Shown here: positions 9,193 to 17,493 of the stretch, piece after piece | Position numbering within the stretch: position 1 is the first letter of the stretch | Layout: every line of letters starts with the position of its first letter | Assembly (NCBI RefSeq): GCF_002858935.1 | Contig: NZ_PJRT01000002.1 | Coordinates: 1-64,000, forward strand | Length of the DNA stretch: 64,000 bases | Direction: 5' to 3' | Source of the DNA: Pantoea endophytica | GTDB lineage: Bacteria > Pseudomonadota > Gammaproteobacteria > Enterobacterales > Enterobacteriaceae | Made by a program: the position numbers and the translations under genes | The notes under the pieces: model-generated | Databases searched by the model: none | What the model was told of the DNA's origin: nothing | The model's input: the letters and a program-made list of their open reading frames with translations, nothing else

Positions 9193-10632
9193 TTACGCTA
9201 ATTTCGGAAAGGTAGCGACTTTATTTACCGTACCGTGATCATCACTGCGTACCGGCAAAGTATTTAAATCTTTCAGGAAGCTTTCACGCCAGTGTGAAAT
9301 ATCCTGTTTGCGCAACACCGCCATCATGTCGTTATAACGCGAGATACGTTCGGTACGCGGCATGGTCAACGCGCGATCGAGCGCCGCCGCCACGTCATCA
9401 CGATCGTACGGATTGACGATCAGCGCGGAAGTCAGCTCATTGGCCGCACCAGCAAAGCGGGACAACACCAACACGCCAGGGTTATCCGGGTCCTGCGCTG
9501 CTACATACTCTTTCGCCACCAGATTCATGCCGTCACGCAGCGGCGTAATCAAGCCGACGTTGGTGAGACGGAAGATCTTCATTAACAGACGACGATCAAA
9601 GTGCTGATTGAGGTAATAGAGCGGCGTCCAGCCCAGCGTGCCGTATTTACCGTTGATGCGCCCCGCTTCCGTTTCCAGCTGGTGACGGATGTCCTGATAA
9701 GCCTGCACATCGCCGCGCGAGGTGGGCGCAATTTGCGAGTAGCGAATTTTGCCGCGGTGCTGCGGGAAATTCTCCAGCAGGGCTTCGAAGGCCAGAAAAC
9801 GCTCCGGCAACCCTTTAGAGTAATCCAGGCGCTCACAGGCGATGATATTCTGCAGATCGCCCAAATCGCGTTTCATCGCCGCCATTTTCGGTGGCAGCGG
9901 TCCTTCCGCCATCTCTTTAATGGTGTCCGGCTCAATACCAATCGGATAGACCTCAGTCATAAAGGTGTTACCGAAGGCACGATGCTTCTTCTCTCCTTTA
10001 TTCTGCAGCTGCGTCAGCTGGCTCAGGCTATCAAGGAAAGCTACGCGGTCAGATTCTGTCTGGAAGCCCAGCAGATCGTAGTCGCACAGCATCTCCAGCA
10101 GCTCCTGATGCGGCGGCAGAGCATTGAAGATCTCTGGCGTCGGGAACGGGATATGCAGGAAGAATCCGATGCGGTTATTAATGCCCTGCTTGCGCAGCTC
10201 GGCGGCAAACGGCAGCAGATGATAATCGTGGATCCACAGAATATCGTCGGGCTTCAGCAGCGGTTTAAGGCGCTGCGCCAGCAAAGTATTGACGCGGCAG
10301 TAGCCATCCCAGGCTTCGCGCTGATACTGCACCAGATCGAGGCGATAGTGGAACGCCGGCCAAATCACGGTATTGGAGAACTGGAGATAATATTGATCAT
10401 AATCGTTTTGATTAAGCGGCAGTGACGCGTAGGTGATGCCGTCTTTTTCGATCTGCGTAAGTTCTTCATCCTCTTCTTCACCCGAGAATTCGCTGATCTC
10501 TCCGTTCCAGCCAAACCATAATCCACCGGTATCTCGCAGTGCATCTAAAATACCGACAGCAAGCCCGCCTGCGCTGGCCTTGCTACCATCGGGGATCGCG
10601 ATACGGTTAGATACGACGACTAAACGACTCAT
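9193..10632 (-). CDS. otsA: Trehalose-6-phosphate synthase
   Basis: A 479-residue cytoplasmic GT20 enzyme that joins UDP-glucose and glucose-6-phosphate. SRLVVVSNRIA opens the fold, GGLAVGILDAL is the sugar-phosphate loop, DDILWIHDYHLLPFA is the central catalytic segment, and SRFAGAANEL lies near the nucleotide site. Length matches E. coli OtsA (474). Its ATG overlaps the otsB stop (ATGA), giving an otsBA operon. In E. coli these genes are RpoS-controlled; no promoter was identified here. Confidence 0.97.
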   Translation of the reverse strand: MSRLVVVSNRIAIPDGSKASAGGLAVGILDALRDTGGLWFGWNGEISEFSGEEEDEELTQIEKDGITYASLPLNQNDYDQYYLQFSNTVIWPAFHYRLDLVQYQREAWDGYCRVNTLLAQRLKPLLKPDDILWIHDYHLLPFAAELRKQGINNRIGFFLHIPFPTPEIFNALPPHQELLEMLCDYDLLGFQTESDRVAFLDSLSQLTQLQNKGEKKHRAFGNTFMTEVYPIGIEPDTIKEMAEGPLPPKMAAMKRDLGDLQNIIACERLDYSKGLPERFLAFEALLENFPQHRGKIRYSQIAPTSRGDVQAYQDIRHQLETEAGRINGKYGTLGWTPLYYLNQHFDRRLLMKIFRLTNVGLITPLRDGMNLVAKEYVAAQDPDNPGVLVLSRFAGAANELTSALIVNPYDRDDVAAALDRALTMPRTERISRYNDMMAVLRKQDISHWRESFLKDLNTLPVRSDDHGTVNKVATFPKLA

Positions 10633-11417
10633 AACCTAAACTCCTTACCAACATTGTCATGTTCTAGTTGTAATAATAGTTGTTCAAGCCAGTGCCATAC
10701 GGCCTCAACGCTGTTGAGGCGATAGCGTGCATGGCTGGCCCCTTCACCGACTTTGACAGAGATCCCCTGCATGGCATTTACCACGAGGAATCCTTTTTCA
10801 TCTGTCAGGTCGTCTCCCACAAATACCGGAATGCGTCCGGCAAAGGGTGCTTCCTGCATAAACTCACGTACGGCAGCGCCTTTATCGATGCCTTGCGGCT
10901 TCAGTTCCACCACGCATTTACCTGGCTGAAGCGCCAGCTCGGGAAAGCGTGCAACGGCGTCTTCGGCCAGCTGCATAATGGCGTTTTCGTACTGCGGCGC
11001 ATTGCGATAGTGCAGCGCAAATGCCATGCCTTTCACTTCTAATAGCGTATCGGGCCACTGATCCAGCGTCTGCTGCAGTTCAGTTTGCAGTGTTTGCGCA
11101 ATATCCCCCGGCAAGCTGTGGCGATGCACGCGGCCCGCCGCATCGCGGCGTTCTGCACCGTGCACGCCCGCGGCGGGGGCTTCGAGTGGCGCGACTAAGG
11201 CGTCGAGTTGCGCAATCGGACGGCCGGAAACCAGCGCTAAGGCGCCGTGGCTAAGATTGGAAATGTGTTGCAGCAGCTGGCGTACCGGAGCGGGAATGGA
11301 GACCGACTCGGGCTGCGACTGAATCGCTGCCAGCGTGCCGTCTACATCAAAAAAGAAGGCGTAGAGTCCGCCACTTAATGACGGCAAGGTGCTGTTGTGA
11401 TTAACCGCGGAGGTCAC
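10629..11417 (-). CDS. otsB: Trehalose-6-phosphate phosphatase
   Basis: A 262-residue HAD phosphatase that releases trehalose from trehalose-6-phosphate. AFFFDVDGTLA carries the nucleophile Asp, LVSGRPIAQLD is motif II, and VFVGDDLTDEKGF is the magnesium-binding motif. It starts with GTG at 11417, with AGGAGA about 6 nt upstream, and is the first gene of the otsBA operon. Confidence 0.96.
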   Translation of the reverse strand: MTSAVNHNSTLPSLSGGLYAFFFDVDGTLAAIQSQPESVSIPAPVRQLLQHISNLSHGALALVSGRPIAQLDALVAPLEAPAAGVHGAERRDAAGRVHRHSLPGDIAQTLQTELQQTLDQWPDTLLEVKGMAFALHYRNAPQYENAIMQLAEDAVARFPELALQPGKCVVELKPQGIDKGAAVREFMQEAPFAGRIPVFVGDDLTDEKGFLVVNAMQGISVKVGEGASHARYRLNSVEAVWHWLEQLLLQLEHDNVGKEFRL

Positions 11418-11956
11418 GACTCTTCTCCTGTCTTGTGGAATTTGTCATTACAGGATGTTCGGAGGCTGGCTGGGTGATCGAGGCGGTTGCTACCGCAGAA
11501 GTGTGTGCGAGGAGGTTTTGCAGATAACACGGAATTTCGATAGATAACTCTCCACAAACAAACATCATTTAAACTCACTCGCCAGGCTGACTGCGAACAT
11601 CGTCAGAATTAAGTGTAGACGCAGATCACGATATTGCCAGATACGCGCGGCCTGGCTATAGGATAAGTGGCCGTTTTAAGCCTTATGCCGCAAAAGAATT
11701 GCCTCAGCGCTTTTTCAGCCGCTTCGCTTATTTTTTTAGCGTTGATGACGCCCTTCTCCCGCCTCAATTCCCGGATTATGCCGACTTGCATCCGCCGCGA
11801 GGATTATCATATGGTGCGTTTACCGTGCGGCTACAGCGCGGAAATAGCGCCCTGATCGGCATTGATCACGGCTGTTAGACCCATTCAGGCAGGAATCCGG
11901 ATAATGGAAAACCGATCGACATCACATTTTTCACTTGTCGCGGCAGGTGAGCGAAG
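11418..11956. other. Gene-free region upstream of otsBA
   Basis: Some 540 bp that should contain the otsBA promoter (minus) and the promoter of the DUF2913-like frame (plus). Short frames here (minus 11609-11791, plus 11667-11855) have no recognisable product or ribosome site. I see no clear -10/-35 pair or repeat worth naming. Confidence 0.4.
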
Positions 11957-12400
11957 ATGATCCCGCAAAGCTACAGCCAACGCGTTCACTTCTATTACTG
12001 CATTCTGGTCGCCCTGAAAATCAACGCCAAAACGAAGAAGTCTGGCGGCGTGCGCGGCAAGAATAACTTCCTGCTGAAATGGCTGCGTAATGCGCAGAAC
12101 AACACCATTTTCCCGCCGGATATCACCAGCGAGATTGAGTGGCTGCGCGCCAAGATCATCAGCTCCGGGCCCGACACCGACCTGGAACCGATGCTGCAAT
12201 ATGTTTACGACACGGCGAAGCGTGCCGAGACTATGCGTTTAGGATCATGATTCCTTCCATTTATTCGACTCAATGGAAACCGCGATTTTATTGAGGCAAC
12301 GCAATATCTGTATCGTCATTACCACGTAAATCTGGATACGGTTAAATCTTCTTATCTTGATGAATTTAATCGAAAAATATTAAATCTGGCATCTACGTGA
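11957..12400 (+). pseudogene. DUF2913-like protein interrupted by an in-frame TGA
   Basis: ATG at 11957 with AGGTGA 6 nt upstream opens a frame of 97 codons. FLLKWLRNAQNNTIFPPDI followed by EIEWLR resembles the WL-x-AQ-x(4)-FP-x(4)-IxWL pattern of DUF2913 proteins, whose function is unknown. The frame stops at TGA 12248-12250. Reading on in the same frame then gives 49 more codons of protein-like sequence (RLNGNRDFIEATQYLYRHYH) to TGA 12398-12400. The product is shorter than the roughly 200 residues I expect for the family, so the gene is probably decayed. Family assignment is moderate. Confidence 0.5.
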
Positions 12401-12411
12401 AGGTAATTAAT

Positions 12412-13563
12412 ATGATTAACAGAATGATCCTCAATGAGACCGCCTATTTCGGTGCGGGCGCGATTAATTCTATTGTCGATGAGATTCACAAACGCGGTTT
12501 TAACAAAGCGTTGGTGGTGACCGACAAGGATTTGATCAAGTTTTCTGTCGCCACCCGCATCACCGATCTGCTGGCGCAGCACGACCTCAGTTTCGCCATC
12601 TATGATGAGGTGATCCCCAATCCTACCGTTGAGGTGGTGCATGCGGGCGTCGAGGCTTTTCGTCGTTCGGGTGCCGATTATCTGATCGCGGTGGGCGGCG
12701 GCTCGCCGCAGGATACCTGTAAAGCCATCGGCATGATGATTGCCAATCCCGAGTTCAGTGACGTGCGCATGCTGGAAGGCGGCGCCGCCACGCGCAATCC
12801 CTCCGTACCGATCATTGCGGTGCCGACTACTTCCGGCACCGCAGCGGAAGTGACCATCAATTACGTCATCACCGATGAAGAGAAGAAGCGCAAGTTCGTC
12901 TGCTACGACCCGTACGATATCCCGGCGATTGCCATTATCGATCCCGACATGATGGCCAGCATGCCCGCCAGCCTGAAAGCGGCGACCGGCGTCGATGCGC
13001 TGACGCACGCCATTGAAGGCTACATCACGCGCGGCGCGTGGGAACTTACCGACATGTTCCATCTCAAAGCGATTGAAATTATTGGCCGCTCGCTGCGTGA
13101 TTCGGTTAAAGGCGTGCCTGCGGGCGTGGCGGATATGGCGCTCGGTCAGTACATCGCCGGAATGGGCTTCTCGAATGTTGGCTTGGGTCTGGTGCACGGT
13201 ATGGCGCATCCGCTGGGCGCGTTTTATGGCACGCCGCACGGCATCGCCAATGCGGTTCTGCTGCCGCATATCATGGCGTTCAATGCCGAGCATACCGGCG
13301 AGAAGTACCGCGATATCGCCCATGCGCTGGGCATGGAAGGTGCCTATAGCTGTTCATTAGCCGATGCCCGTGCGCTGGCCATTGATGCGGTGATCACCCT
13401 AAACCACGATATCGGTATTCCGCTCAGACTACGTGATATCGGCATGCAGGAGCAGGATGTGGATGCGCTTGCCACCGCAGCTTTCGCCGATGTGTGTACA
13501 CCGGGCAATCCGCGGGAGTGCAGCGTGACGATGATCGCTGCGCTGTATCGTGAGTTGTTCTGA
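12412..13563 (+). CDS. fucO: Lactaldehyde reductase FucO-like iron alcohol dehydrogenase
   Basis: A 383-residue group III iron-dependent dehydrogenase that reduces lactaldehyde to 1,2-propanediol with NADH in E. coli. NRMILNETAYFG, GGGSPQDTCKAIG (NAD loop), TTSGTAAEVTINYVI and GLVHGMAHPLGAFYGTPHG (metal histidines) closely match FucO. The ATG at 12412 with GAAGG 8 nt upstream gives the family start; an earlier in-frame GTG at 12397 overlaps the previous stop. No fuc or rha genes adjoin it, so its substrate here may differ. Confidence 0.85.
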   Translation: MINRMILNETAYFGAGAINSIVDEIHKRGFNKALVVTDKDLIKFSVATRITDLLAQHDLSFAIYDEVIPNPTVEVVHAGVEAFRRSGADYLIAVGGGSPQDTCKAIGMMIANPEFSDVRMLEGGAATRNPSVPIIAVPTTSGTAAEVTINYVITDEEKKRKFVCYDPYDIPAIAIIDPDMMASMPASLKAATGVDALTHAIEGYITRGAWELTDMFHLKAIEIIGRSLRDSVKGVPAGVADMALGQYIAGMGFSNVGLGLVHGMAHPLGAFYGTPHGIANAVLLPHIMAFNAEHTGEKYRDIAHALGMEGAYSCSLADARALAIDAVITLNHDIGIPLRLRDIGMQEQDVDALATAAFADVCTPGNPRECSVTMIAALYRELF

Positions 13564-13577
13564 TTAGGCGTTAACAA

Positions 13578-13597
13578 GGTCACCATTAATGGCGACC
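13578..13597. repeat. Intergenic palindrome, type A copy 1
   Basis: GGTCACCATTAATGGCGACC: a 20-bp palindrome with one mismatch. A perfect version occurs at 24954-24973. Confidence 0.7.
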
Positions 13598-13610
13598 GAC
13601 GTGTTTTGTA

Positions 13611-13630
13611 GGTGCGCATTTATGCGCACC
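13611..13630. repeat. Intergenic palindrome, type B
   Basis: GGTGCGCATTTATGCGCACC is two perfect 9-bp arms around TT, 13 bp after the type A palindrome. It lies between fucO and the manganese catalase. The rest of 13631-13884 is AT-rich with no gene seen, and must hold the catalase promoter. Confidence 0.7.
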
Positions 13631-13884
13631 AGAACGACGCGCTTATTTAATTCATGCCAACATTCACCCTTTAAAATAATATTTATCTCGCGGCTTAAAA
13701 TAAAATTAATTTAACCCGGTGCGCTTGCAGCAATGGGATGCCCGCTTAGTATTAATGAGGCGGCATGCAGTTGATGAGTACAAGGCTAAATTCACTCCTT
13801 CCTCCTCCATTTCTTATCGTTATTTATTTTTAAACATCAGAATTAATTCCCTTTCTCCGTTTATTTTATTTTTTGAGGTGAGCT

Positions 13885-14763
13885 ATGTTTCGACATGTAA
13901 AGCAGTTGCAATATACCGTGCGCGTTAATGCGCCCAATCCCGGTCTGGCCAATTTATTACTCGAGCAGTTTGGTGGTCCGCAGGGCGAATTAGCCGCTGC
14001 GATGCGCTATTTCATGCAGGGCTTAAGTGATGAAGATGCGGGTCGTCGCGAGATGCTGATGGATATCGCGACTGAAGAGTTGAGCCATCTGGAAATTATC
14101 GGTTCACTGGTTGGCATGCTGAATAAAGGCGCCAAAGGCGAACTGGCGGAAGGCAGCGAAGAGCAAGGCGATCTTTATCGCTCCATCACCGGCGCGGGCA
14201 ATGACAGCCATCTGACATCGATTCTGTACGGCGGCGGCCCGGCATTAACCAACTCCGCGGGCGTACCCTGGACAGCGGCTTACATTGATACCATTGGCGA
14301 AGTGACAGCGGATCTGCGCTCCAACATCGCGGCCGAAGCGCGCGCCAAAATCCTCTACGAACGCCTGATCAACCTCACCGATGACGTGGGCGTAAAAGAT
14401 GCGTTAGGCTTCCTGATGACGCGCGAAGTGGCGCATCAGCTGTCGTTTGAAAAAGCGCTCTACTCCATCCACAACAACTTCCCACCGGGCAAACTGCCGC
14501 CGATCGAGAAGTATGCGCACACCTACTACAACATGTCTCAGGGTGACGATATTCGCGGTAGCTGGAATTCGGATGAGAACTTCGACTATGTCGCCGACCC
14601 GCAGCCCGCAGTGGATGGCGGTGATGGCTCCGCCAGCGTGACGCTGCCGTCAAAACAGCTGAGCGATCTGGATACGCTGGCAACACGCACCGCTTCACAG
14701 CCCGATACCAATCCGATTACCGGCGCGGAACCTGGCAGTAAAACGCCGCTTACCAATCAGTAA
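13885..14763 (+). CDS. Manganese-containing catalase
   Basis: A 292-residue non-haem catalase (KatN type) with a ferritin-like four-helix bundle and a dinuclear Mn site that disproportionates hydrogen peroxide. Likely ligands lie in PQGELAAAMRYF, IATEELSHLEI, AEARAKILYERL and REVAHQLSFEKAL. The last 60 residues are a Ser/Thr/Pro-rich tail with no membrane or export signal, so it is cytoplasmic. GAGGTGAG precedes the ATG. A second, haem catalase (katE) lies 9 kb away. Confidence 0.93.
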   Translation: MFRHVKQLQYTVRVNAPNPGLANLLLEQFGGPQGELAAAMRYFMQGLSDEDAGRREMLMDIATEELSHLEIIGSLVGMLNKGAKGELAEGSEEQGDLYRSITGAGNDSHLTSILYGGGPALTNSAGVPWTAAYIDTIGEVTADLRSNIAAEARAKILYERLINLTDDVGVKDALGFLMTREVAHQLSFEKALYSIHNNFPPGKLPPIEKYAHTYYNMSQGDDIRGSWNSDENFDYVADPQPAVDGGDGSASVTLPSKQLSDLDTLATRTASQPDTNPITGAEPGSKTPLTNQ

Positions 14764-14769
14764 TTATCA

Positions 14770-14793
14770 CAGGTCGCCCTAAACGGCGACCTG
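14770..14793. repeat. Hairpin after the manganese catalase
   Basis: CAGGTCGCC (14770-14778) pairs with GGCGACCTG (14785-14793), 6 nt after the stop. No T-tract follows, so its terminator role is uncertain. Confidence 0.45.
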
Positions 14794-14893
14794 GCAGATT
14801 AATCCGGAAAACGCCCTTTCATTTCAGTTACCCGGCTAGGTTGTTGAGGGATGTGCCATAGTTGACGCTGGCATAAATAATAAGGATGGCTTG

Positions 14894-15094
14894 ATGATGT
14901 TTGGTTTTTTAACTTCCCTGTTCGGTAGCCCGGAGTCATTAGTGCAAGTCATGACGCGCCAGGACATTCAGGAATCGATTGAGGAAGGCGACAGAATTAT
15001 TATTGATGAAGATGGTAACGCTTCGGTTAATGCGTTGAGTCCTGAAGTGCAGCGCGATTTTGCCCATCATGTCAGCACATTAAAGGATATTTAA
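14894..15094 (+). CDS. Small hypothetical protein (66 residues)
   Basis: Not recognised. It is a 66-residue acidic protein with a short hydrophobic start (MMFGFLTSLFG) and an acidic middle (IEEGDRIIIDEDG). The ATG at 14894 has AAGGAT 7 nt upstream; a TTG at 14891 is less likely. The next gene begins immediately after its stop with its own AAGGAT, so the two form a tight pair and may act together. Confidence 0.6.
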   Translation: MMFGFLTSLFGSPESLVQVMTRQDIQESIEEGDRIIIDEDGNASVNALSPEVQRDFAHHVSTLKDI

Positions 15095-15904
15095 ATGGGC
15101 ACGGCGATATTTATGGTGATGATGGTTTGCGGCTATTGGTATACCAGCCGCGACATGTCGAGCCGTTTAAAAATTAAGCGTTCCTTTGGCTGGGATGTCT
15201 ATTTTCTCATTGCGCTGTATGGCTGCATATTTGTGCTGCAAGGCGTGCTGGCAACCGCGATTATCTGGCTGATTCTGCTGGCCGCATCGGGCGTGAACAA
15301 TGCGTTTGCGCTGACCTCGGCGGAGAATGTGCACTGGAACGTCGATTTCATGACTTGGAGCTTTTTAGGCATTCAGGCCCCGGTGGTGCTGATGCTGGCC
15401 TTTGCCATCCTGTTCTGTATGTATCGCTCCAACTGGGCGGTCAGCGCCCGGCTCAACGCCGGTGGACGCAAGGAGTTGTATCAACGCCTTTCCCGCTCCA
15501 ACGGCATTGAACAGTTGCTATTGCAATGTATGGAAGAAGGCGAGCTGGCGTGGGTCACACTGAAATCGCGCCGTATCTATATCGGCATGATTCACGCGGC
15601 GACCTTTGAATATCCAAACACTGCCAACATTGTGTTGATCCCGATGCTGAGCGGCTATCGTGATTCACGCACGCTCAATCTGGCGATCGAGCATAATTAC
15701 AGTCTGTGGTACCACAATCACAACATTGATTTCTCGTCCGCACCTAAAAGTGCCCTTGAGTTTCGTAAAGTGATTATGGTGCATCAAATAGAGAGTTTGT
15801 CGCTGTTTGATCCGGCCAGCGCCAGCGCATTAGCGATGGATAAGCAAAGCGGTAATAAACGCAAGTGGATGCGAAAATCCGCGCCCAAACGCGACTATCC
15901 CTAA
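15095..15904 (+). CDS. Hypothetical inner-membrane protein (269 residues)
   Basis: Not recognised. Hydrophobic segments at about residues 1-16, 33-62 and 88-108 suggest three or four membrane helices. They are followed by a soluble domain of about 150 residues (LYQRLSRSNGIEQLLLQCME, then TLKSRRIYIGMIHAAT) and a basic C-terminus. The topology suggests a membrane-anchored cytoplasmic domain. Its ATG follows the preceding TAA directly, so it is cotranscribed with the 66-residue gene. Confidence 0.7.
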   Translation: MGTAIFMVMMVCGYWYTSRDMSSRLKIKRSFGWDVYFLIALYGCIFVLQGVLATAIIWLILLAASGVNNAFALTSAENVHWNVDFMTWSFLGIQAPVVLMLAFAILFCMYRSNWAVSARLNAGGRKELYQRLSRSNGIEQLLLQCMEEGELAWVTLKSRRIYIGMIHAATFEYPNTANIVLIPMLSGYRDSRTLNLAIEHNYSLWYHNHNIDFSSAPKSALEFRKVIMVHQIESLSLFDPASASALAMDKQSGNKRKWMRKSAPKRDYP

Positions 15905-15999
15905 ATTTACTATTCAAAGATGCTGGCTTAATCGTGCAATTGCTTTATGTTGCACGGAGCCAGCAACATTCCATAATAAGTCAAAATAATAAGGGCATC

Positions 16000-16260
16000 A
16001 TGATGGACTTTAAAAAGTTCGAGGACACTTTACAGCTGTGGGGGAATTTACACTTCACGGGAATTGAACTGCAACAGCGTGATAATAAAAGCGAAATTTA
16101 CGCGACCGGCACTAATAATCATACCCAAAGCCAGCTGTATATTTGCACGCTTTCAACTGATGTCGCTTCACATGTCCAGTTAAAACAGTTTCGCACCTGG
16201 TTGCACAGAATTAATATTGGCAAAGCGAAGCGCCGATTAGCTCTCGCCAGAAAGGATTAA
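16000..16260 (+). CDS. Hypothetical protein (86 residues)
   Basis: Not recognised. An 86-residue soluble protein starting MMDFKKFEDTLQLWG and ending in a basic tail (KAKRRLALARKD). The frame is open upstream to 15865, but that part overlaps the previous gene. The ATG at 16000 has AAGGGC close upstream. It is 95 nt after the membrane protein gene and may be in the same operon. Confidence 0.55.
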   Translation: MMDFKKFEDTLQLWGNLHFTGIELQQRDNKSEIYATGTNNHTQSQLYICTLSTDVASHVQLKQFRTWLHRINIGKAKRRLALARKD

Positions 16261-16266
16261 TTCATT

Positions 16267-16283
16267 GTCCCCGCGCGGGGGAC
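16267..16283. terminator. GC-rich hairpin between convergent genes
   Basis: GTCCCC and GGGGAC (16267-16283) form a short stem between the plus-strand 86-residue gene and minus-strand ariR. It has no T-tract, so only weak support as a shared terminator. Confidence 0.3.
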
Positions 16284-16294
16284 AGAGAGGAATA

Positions 16295-16561
16295 TCAGGC
16301 GTCGTCAGGCGTGTAACCCACCACAATTTCCAGTGTTTTGCGCAGCACATCAGCTTCAGCATCACCTTCTGCGGTTTCCAGCGCCATAATCAAACAGAGA
16401 ATAATCGATTTATTACTGACGCGCCCTTCCGTGGCCAGCACGTGGCGGATAACCCTATCCAATACGGCAGCTTCGTTTCTTAACGTACTGTCTGCATTGC
16501 GAAAATGCTCTGCCAGTTCGGTGTCAGGCAGTGCAGCGTAGAGGTTGTGATTTTCCGACAT
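16295..16561 (-). CDS. ariR: AriR/YmgB-family connector protein
   Basis: An 88-residue protein very like E. coli AriR (YmgB), which affects biofilm and acid resistance through the Rcs phosphorelay. NKSIILCLIMALE and ADVLRKTLEIVVGYTPDD align with the E. coli segments without gaps. ATG 16561 gives the family length; the frame extends upstream to 16627 but that overlaps ymgA. It is the last gene of the minus-strand ymgA2-ycgZ-ymgA-ariR cluster, 62 nt after ymgA. Confidence 0.85.
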   Translation of the reverse strand: MSENHNLYAALPDTELAEHFRNADSTLRNEAAVLDRVIRHVLATEGRVSNKSIILCLIMALETAEGDAEADVLRKTLEIVVGYTPDDA

Positions 16562-16623
16562 GATTCCAGTCCCGTGATTGTATCTACGCTCGAATTTACA
16601 ATGCCTAAATGCGAGCCAATCAG

Positions 16624-16914
16624 TCAATGTTTACGATTGTTACCAGACTGTTGGTTGTTACCAAACAGCTGAAGAACGTTGTCGCTTTGCGGCTGCTCTT
16701 CGCGCAGCTTTTTTCCCGCCGAAATACTGTTGCGTACATCGGTGATGGCGGCAGTAATCGCTGCACGCTGCTCTTCGTCGTTGCTCTGCTGCTTCATCAG
16801 CATCAGCTGATTCAACAGCGCTTGCGTATTGACCGGGCCCGTACGTTGCAACAGCGCCAGCGCCGCTTCGCCAATAATTTCATCGATTATTTTCTGGTGT
16901 TCACTTCTATTCAT
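16624..16914 (-). CDS. ymgA: YmgA-like small connector protein
   Basis: A 96-residue small cytoplasmic protein. YDEIIGEAALALLQRTG-like N-terminus (here IIDEIIGEAALALL) and LLNQLMLMKQQSNDEEQ match E. coli YmgA, which signals through RcsC/RcsB in response to blue light and cold. It lies between ycgZ and ariR, the E. coli order. The sequence before the ATG carries TTCGTTATGAA twice, so the ribosome site is not clear. Confidence 0.75.
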   Translation of the reverse strand: MNRSEHQKIIDEIIGEAALALLQRTGPVNTQALLNQLMLMKQQSNDEEQRAAITAAITDVRNSISAGKKLREEQPQSDNVLQLFGNNQQSGNNRKH

Positions 16915-17004
16915 AACGAATTTTCATAACGAATCTCTGACCGCCGCTTCGCCCCGGTGCGGGGCGAAACCAGTGTGGGAGCGTATTCAGAGTAAAATTT
17001 TAAT

Positions 17005-17016
17005 ACTTGTACAAGT
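17005..17016. promoter_or_regulatory. ACTTGTACAAGT palindrome between ycgZ and ymgA
   Basis: A perfect 12-bp palindrome with the same TTGTACA core as the operator upstream of ycgZ (17329-17355). Its position suggests binding by the same regulator. Confidence 0.5.
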
Positions 17017-17034
17017 TTGACGTCTGACTGGCTC

Positions 17035-17280
17035 TCAGCTTTCACGTTCAAATAACAAGCCAATCAGCTGATGGTAGTGATGCTCTTCTTCAGCATTGGC
17101 GGCCAGTTCCAGTCTGCGCAGCAGCTTGGTGCATAGCGATTTGCGGTTGAGGTTACGGCCTTCGCGTAAGATTTCAACCACGATCTGACCCAAGGTTTCC
17201 TGCTGCGATGGCAGCGACGCTTTGCTGAAATAGTTGGCAATGGCCTCGACTGAACTCGGCGTGTATCCGTTCTGACGCAT
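17035..17280 (-). CDS. ycgZ: YcgZ-like connector protein
   Basis: An 81-residue small protein. QQETLGQIVVEILREGRNL and HYHQLIGLLFE match E. coli YcgZ nearly end to end. In E. coli ycgZ-ymgA-ariR is repressed by the MerR-like BluR, relieved by the blue-light sensor BluF, and its products feed the Rcs system. I chose ATG 17280 (MRQNGYTPSS) over an upstream TTG at 17292 by alignment and a GGGG-type ribosome site. No bluR or bluF lies in this window. Confidence 0.85.
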   Translation of the reverse strand: MRQNGYTPSSVEAIANYFSKASLPSQQETLGQIVVEILREGRNLNRKSLCTKLLRRLELAANAEEEHHYHQLIGLLFERES

Positions 17281-17328
17281 AATTGACCCCAATAAATGAA
17301 AAAGTTAGATCATTTGACCTAAGTAAAG

Positions 17329-17355
17329 TTGTACAGATAGCAAAAAGCTGTACAA
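17329..17355. promoter_or_regulatory. Inverted-repeat operator upstream of ycgZ
   Basis: TTGTACAG (17329-17336), 11 bp, then CTGTACAA (17348-17355): perfect 8-bp arms lying 49-75 bp upstream of the ycgZ start. The geometry suits a dimeric MerR-like repressor such as BluR. Identity of the regulator is inferred. Confidence 0.6.
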
Positions 17356-17493
17356 GGAGCTTACTCAAGATATCAGGCAGGTTTTGTTGCAAAAAGTGCT
17401 AAGAAGTGTGAATTAGGACAATTAGAAAGCTTTTATTTCCAAATCTGTGCGCTCCGCGCCGAAAGTCATTGACGCGTGAGCCGGTTGGGATGG

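Noticed and set aside
11667..11855. 62-codon plus-strand frame between otsB and the DUF2913-like gene
   Set aside because: Weak hydrophobic stretch only; no ribosome site at its start and no supporting context.
12352..13323. 323-codon minus-strand frame opposite fucO
   Set aside because: Low-complexity His/Arg-rich translation typical of an antisense frame; the plus strand encodes a clear dehydrogenase.
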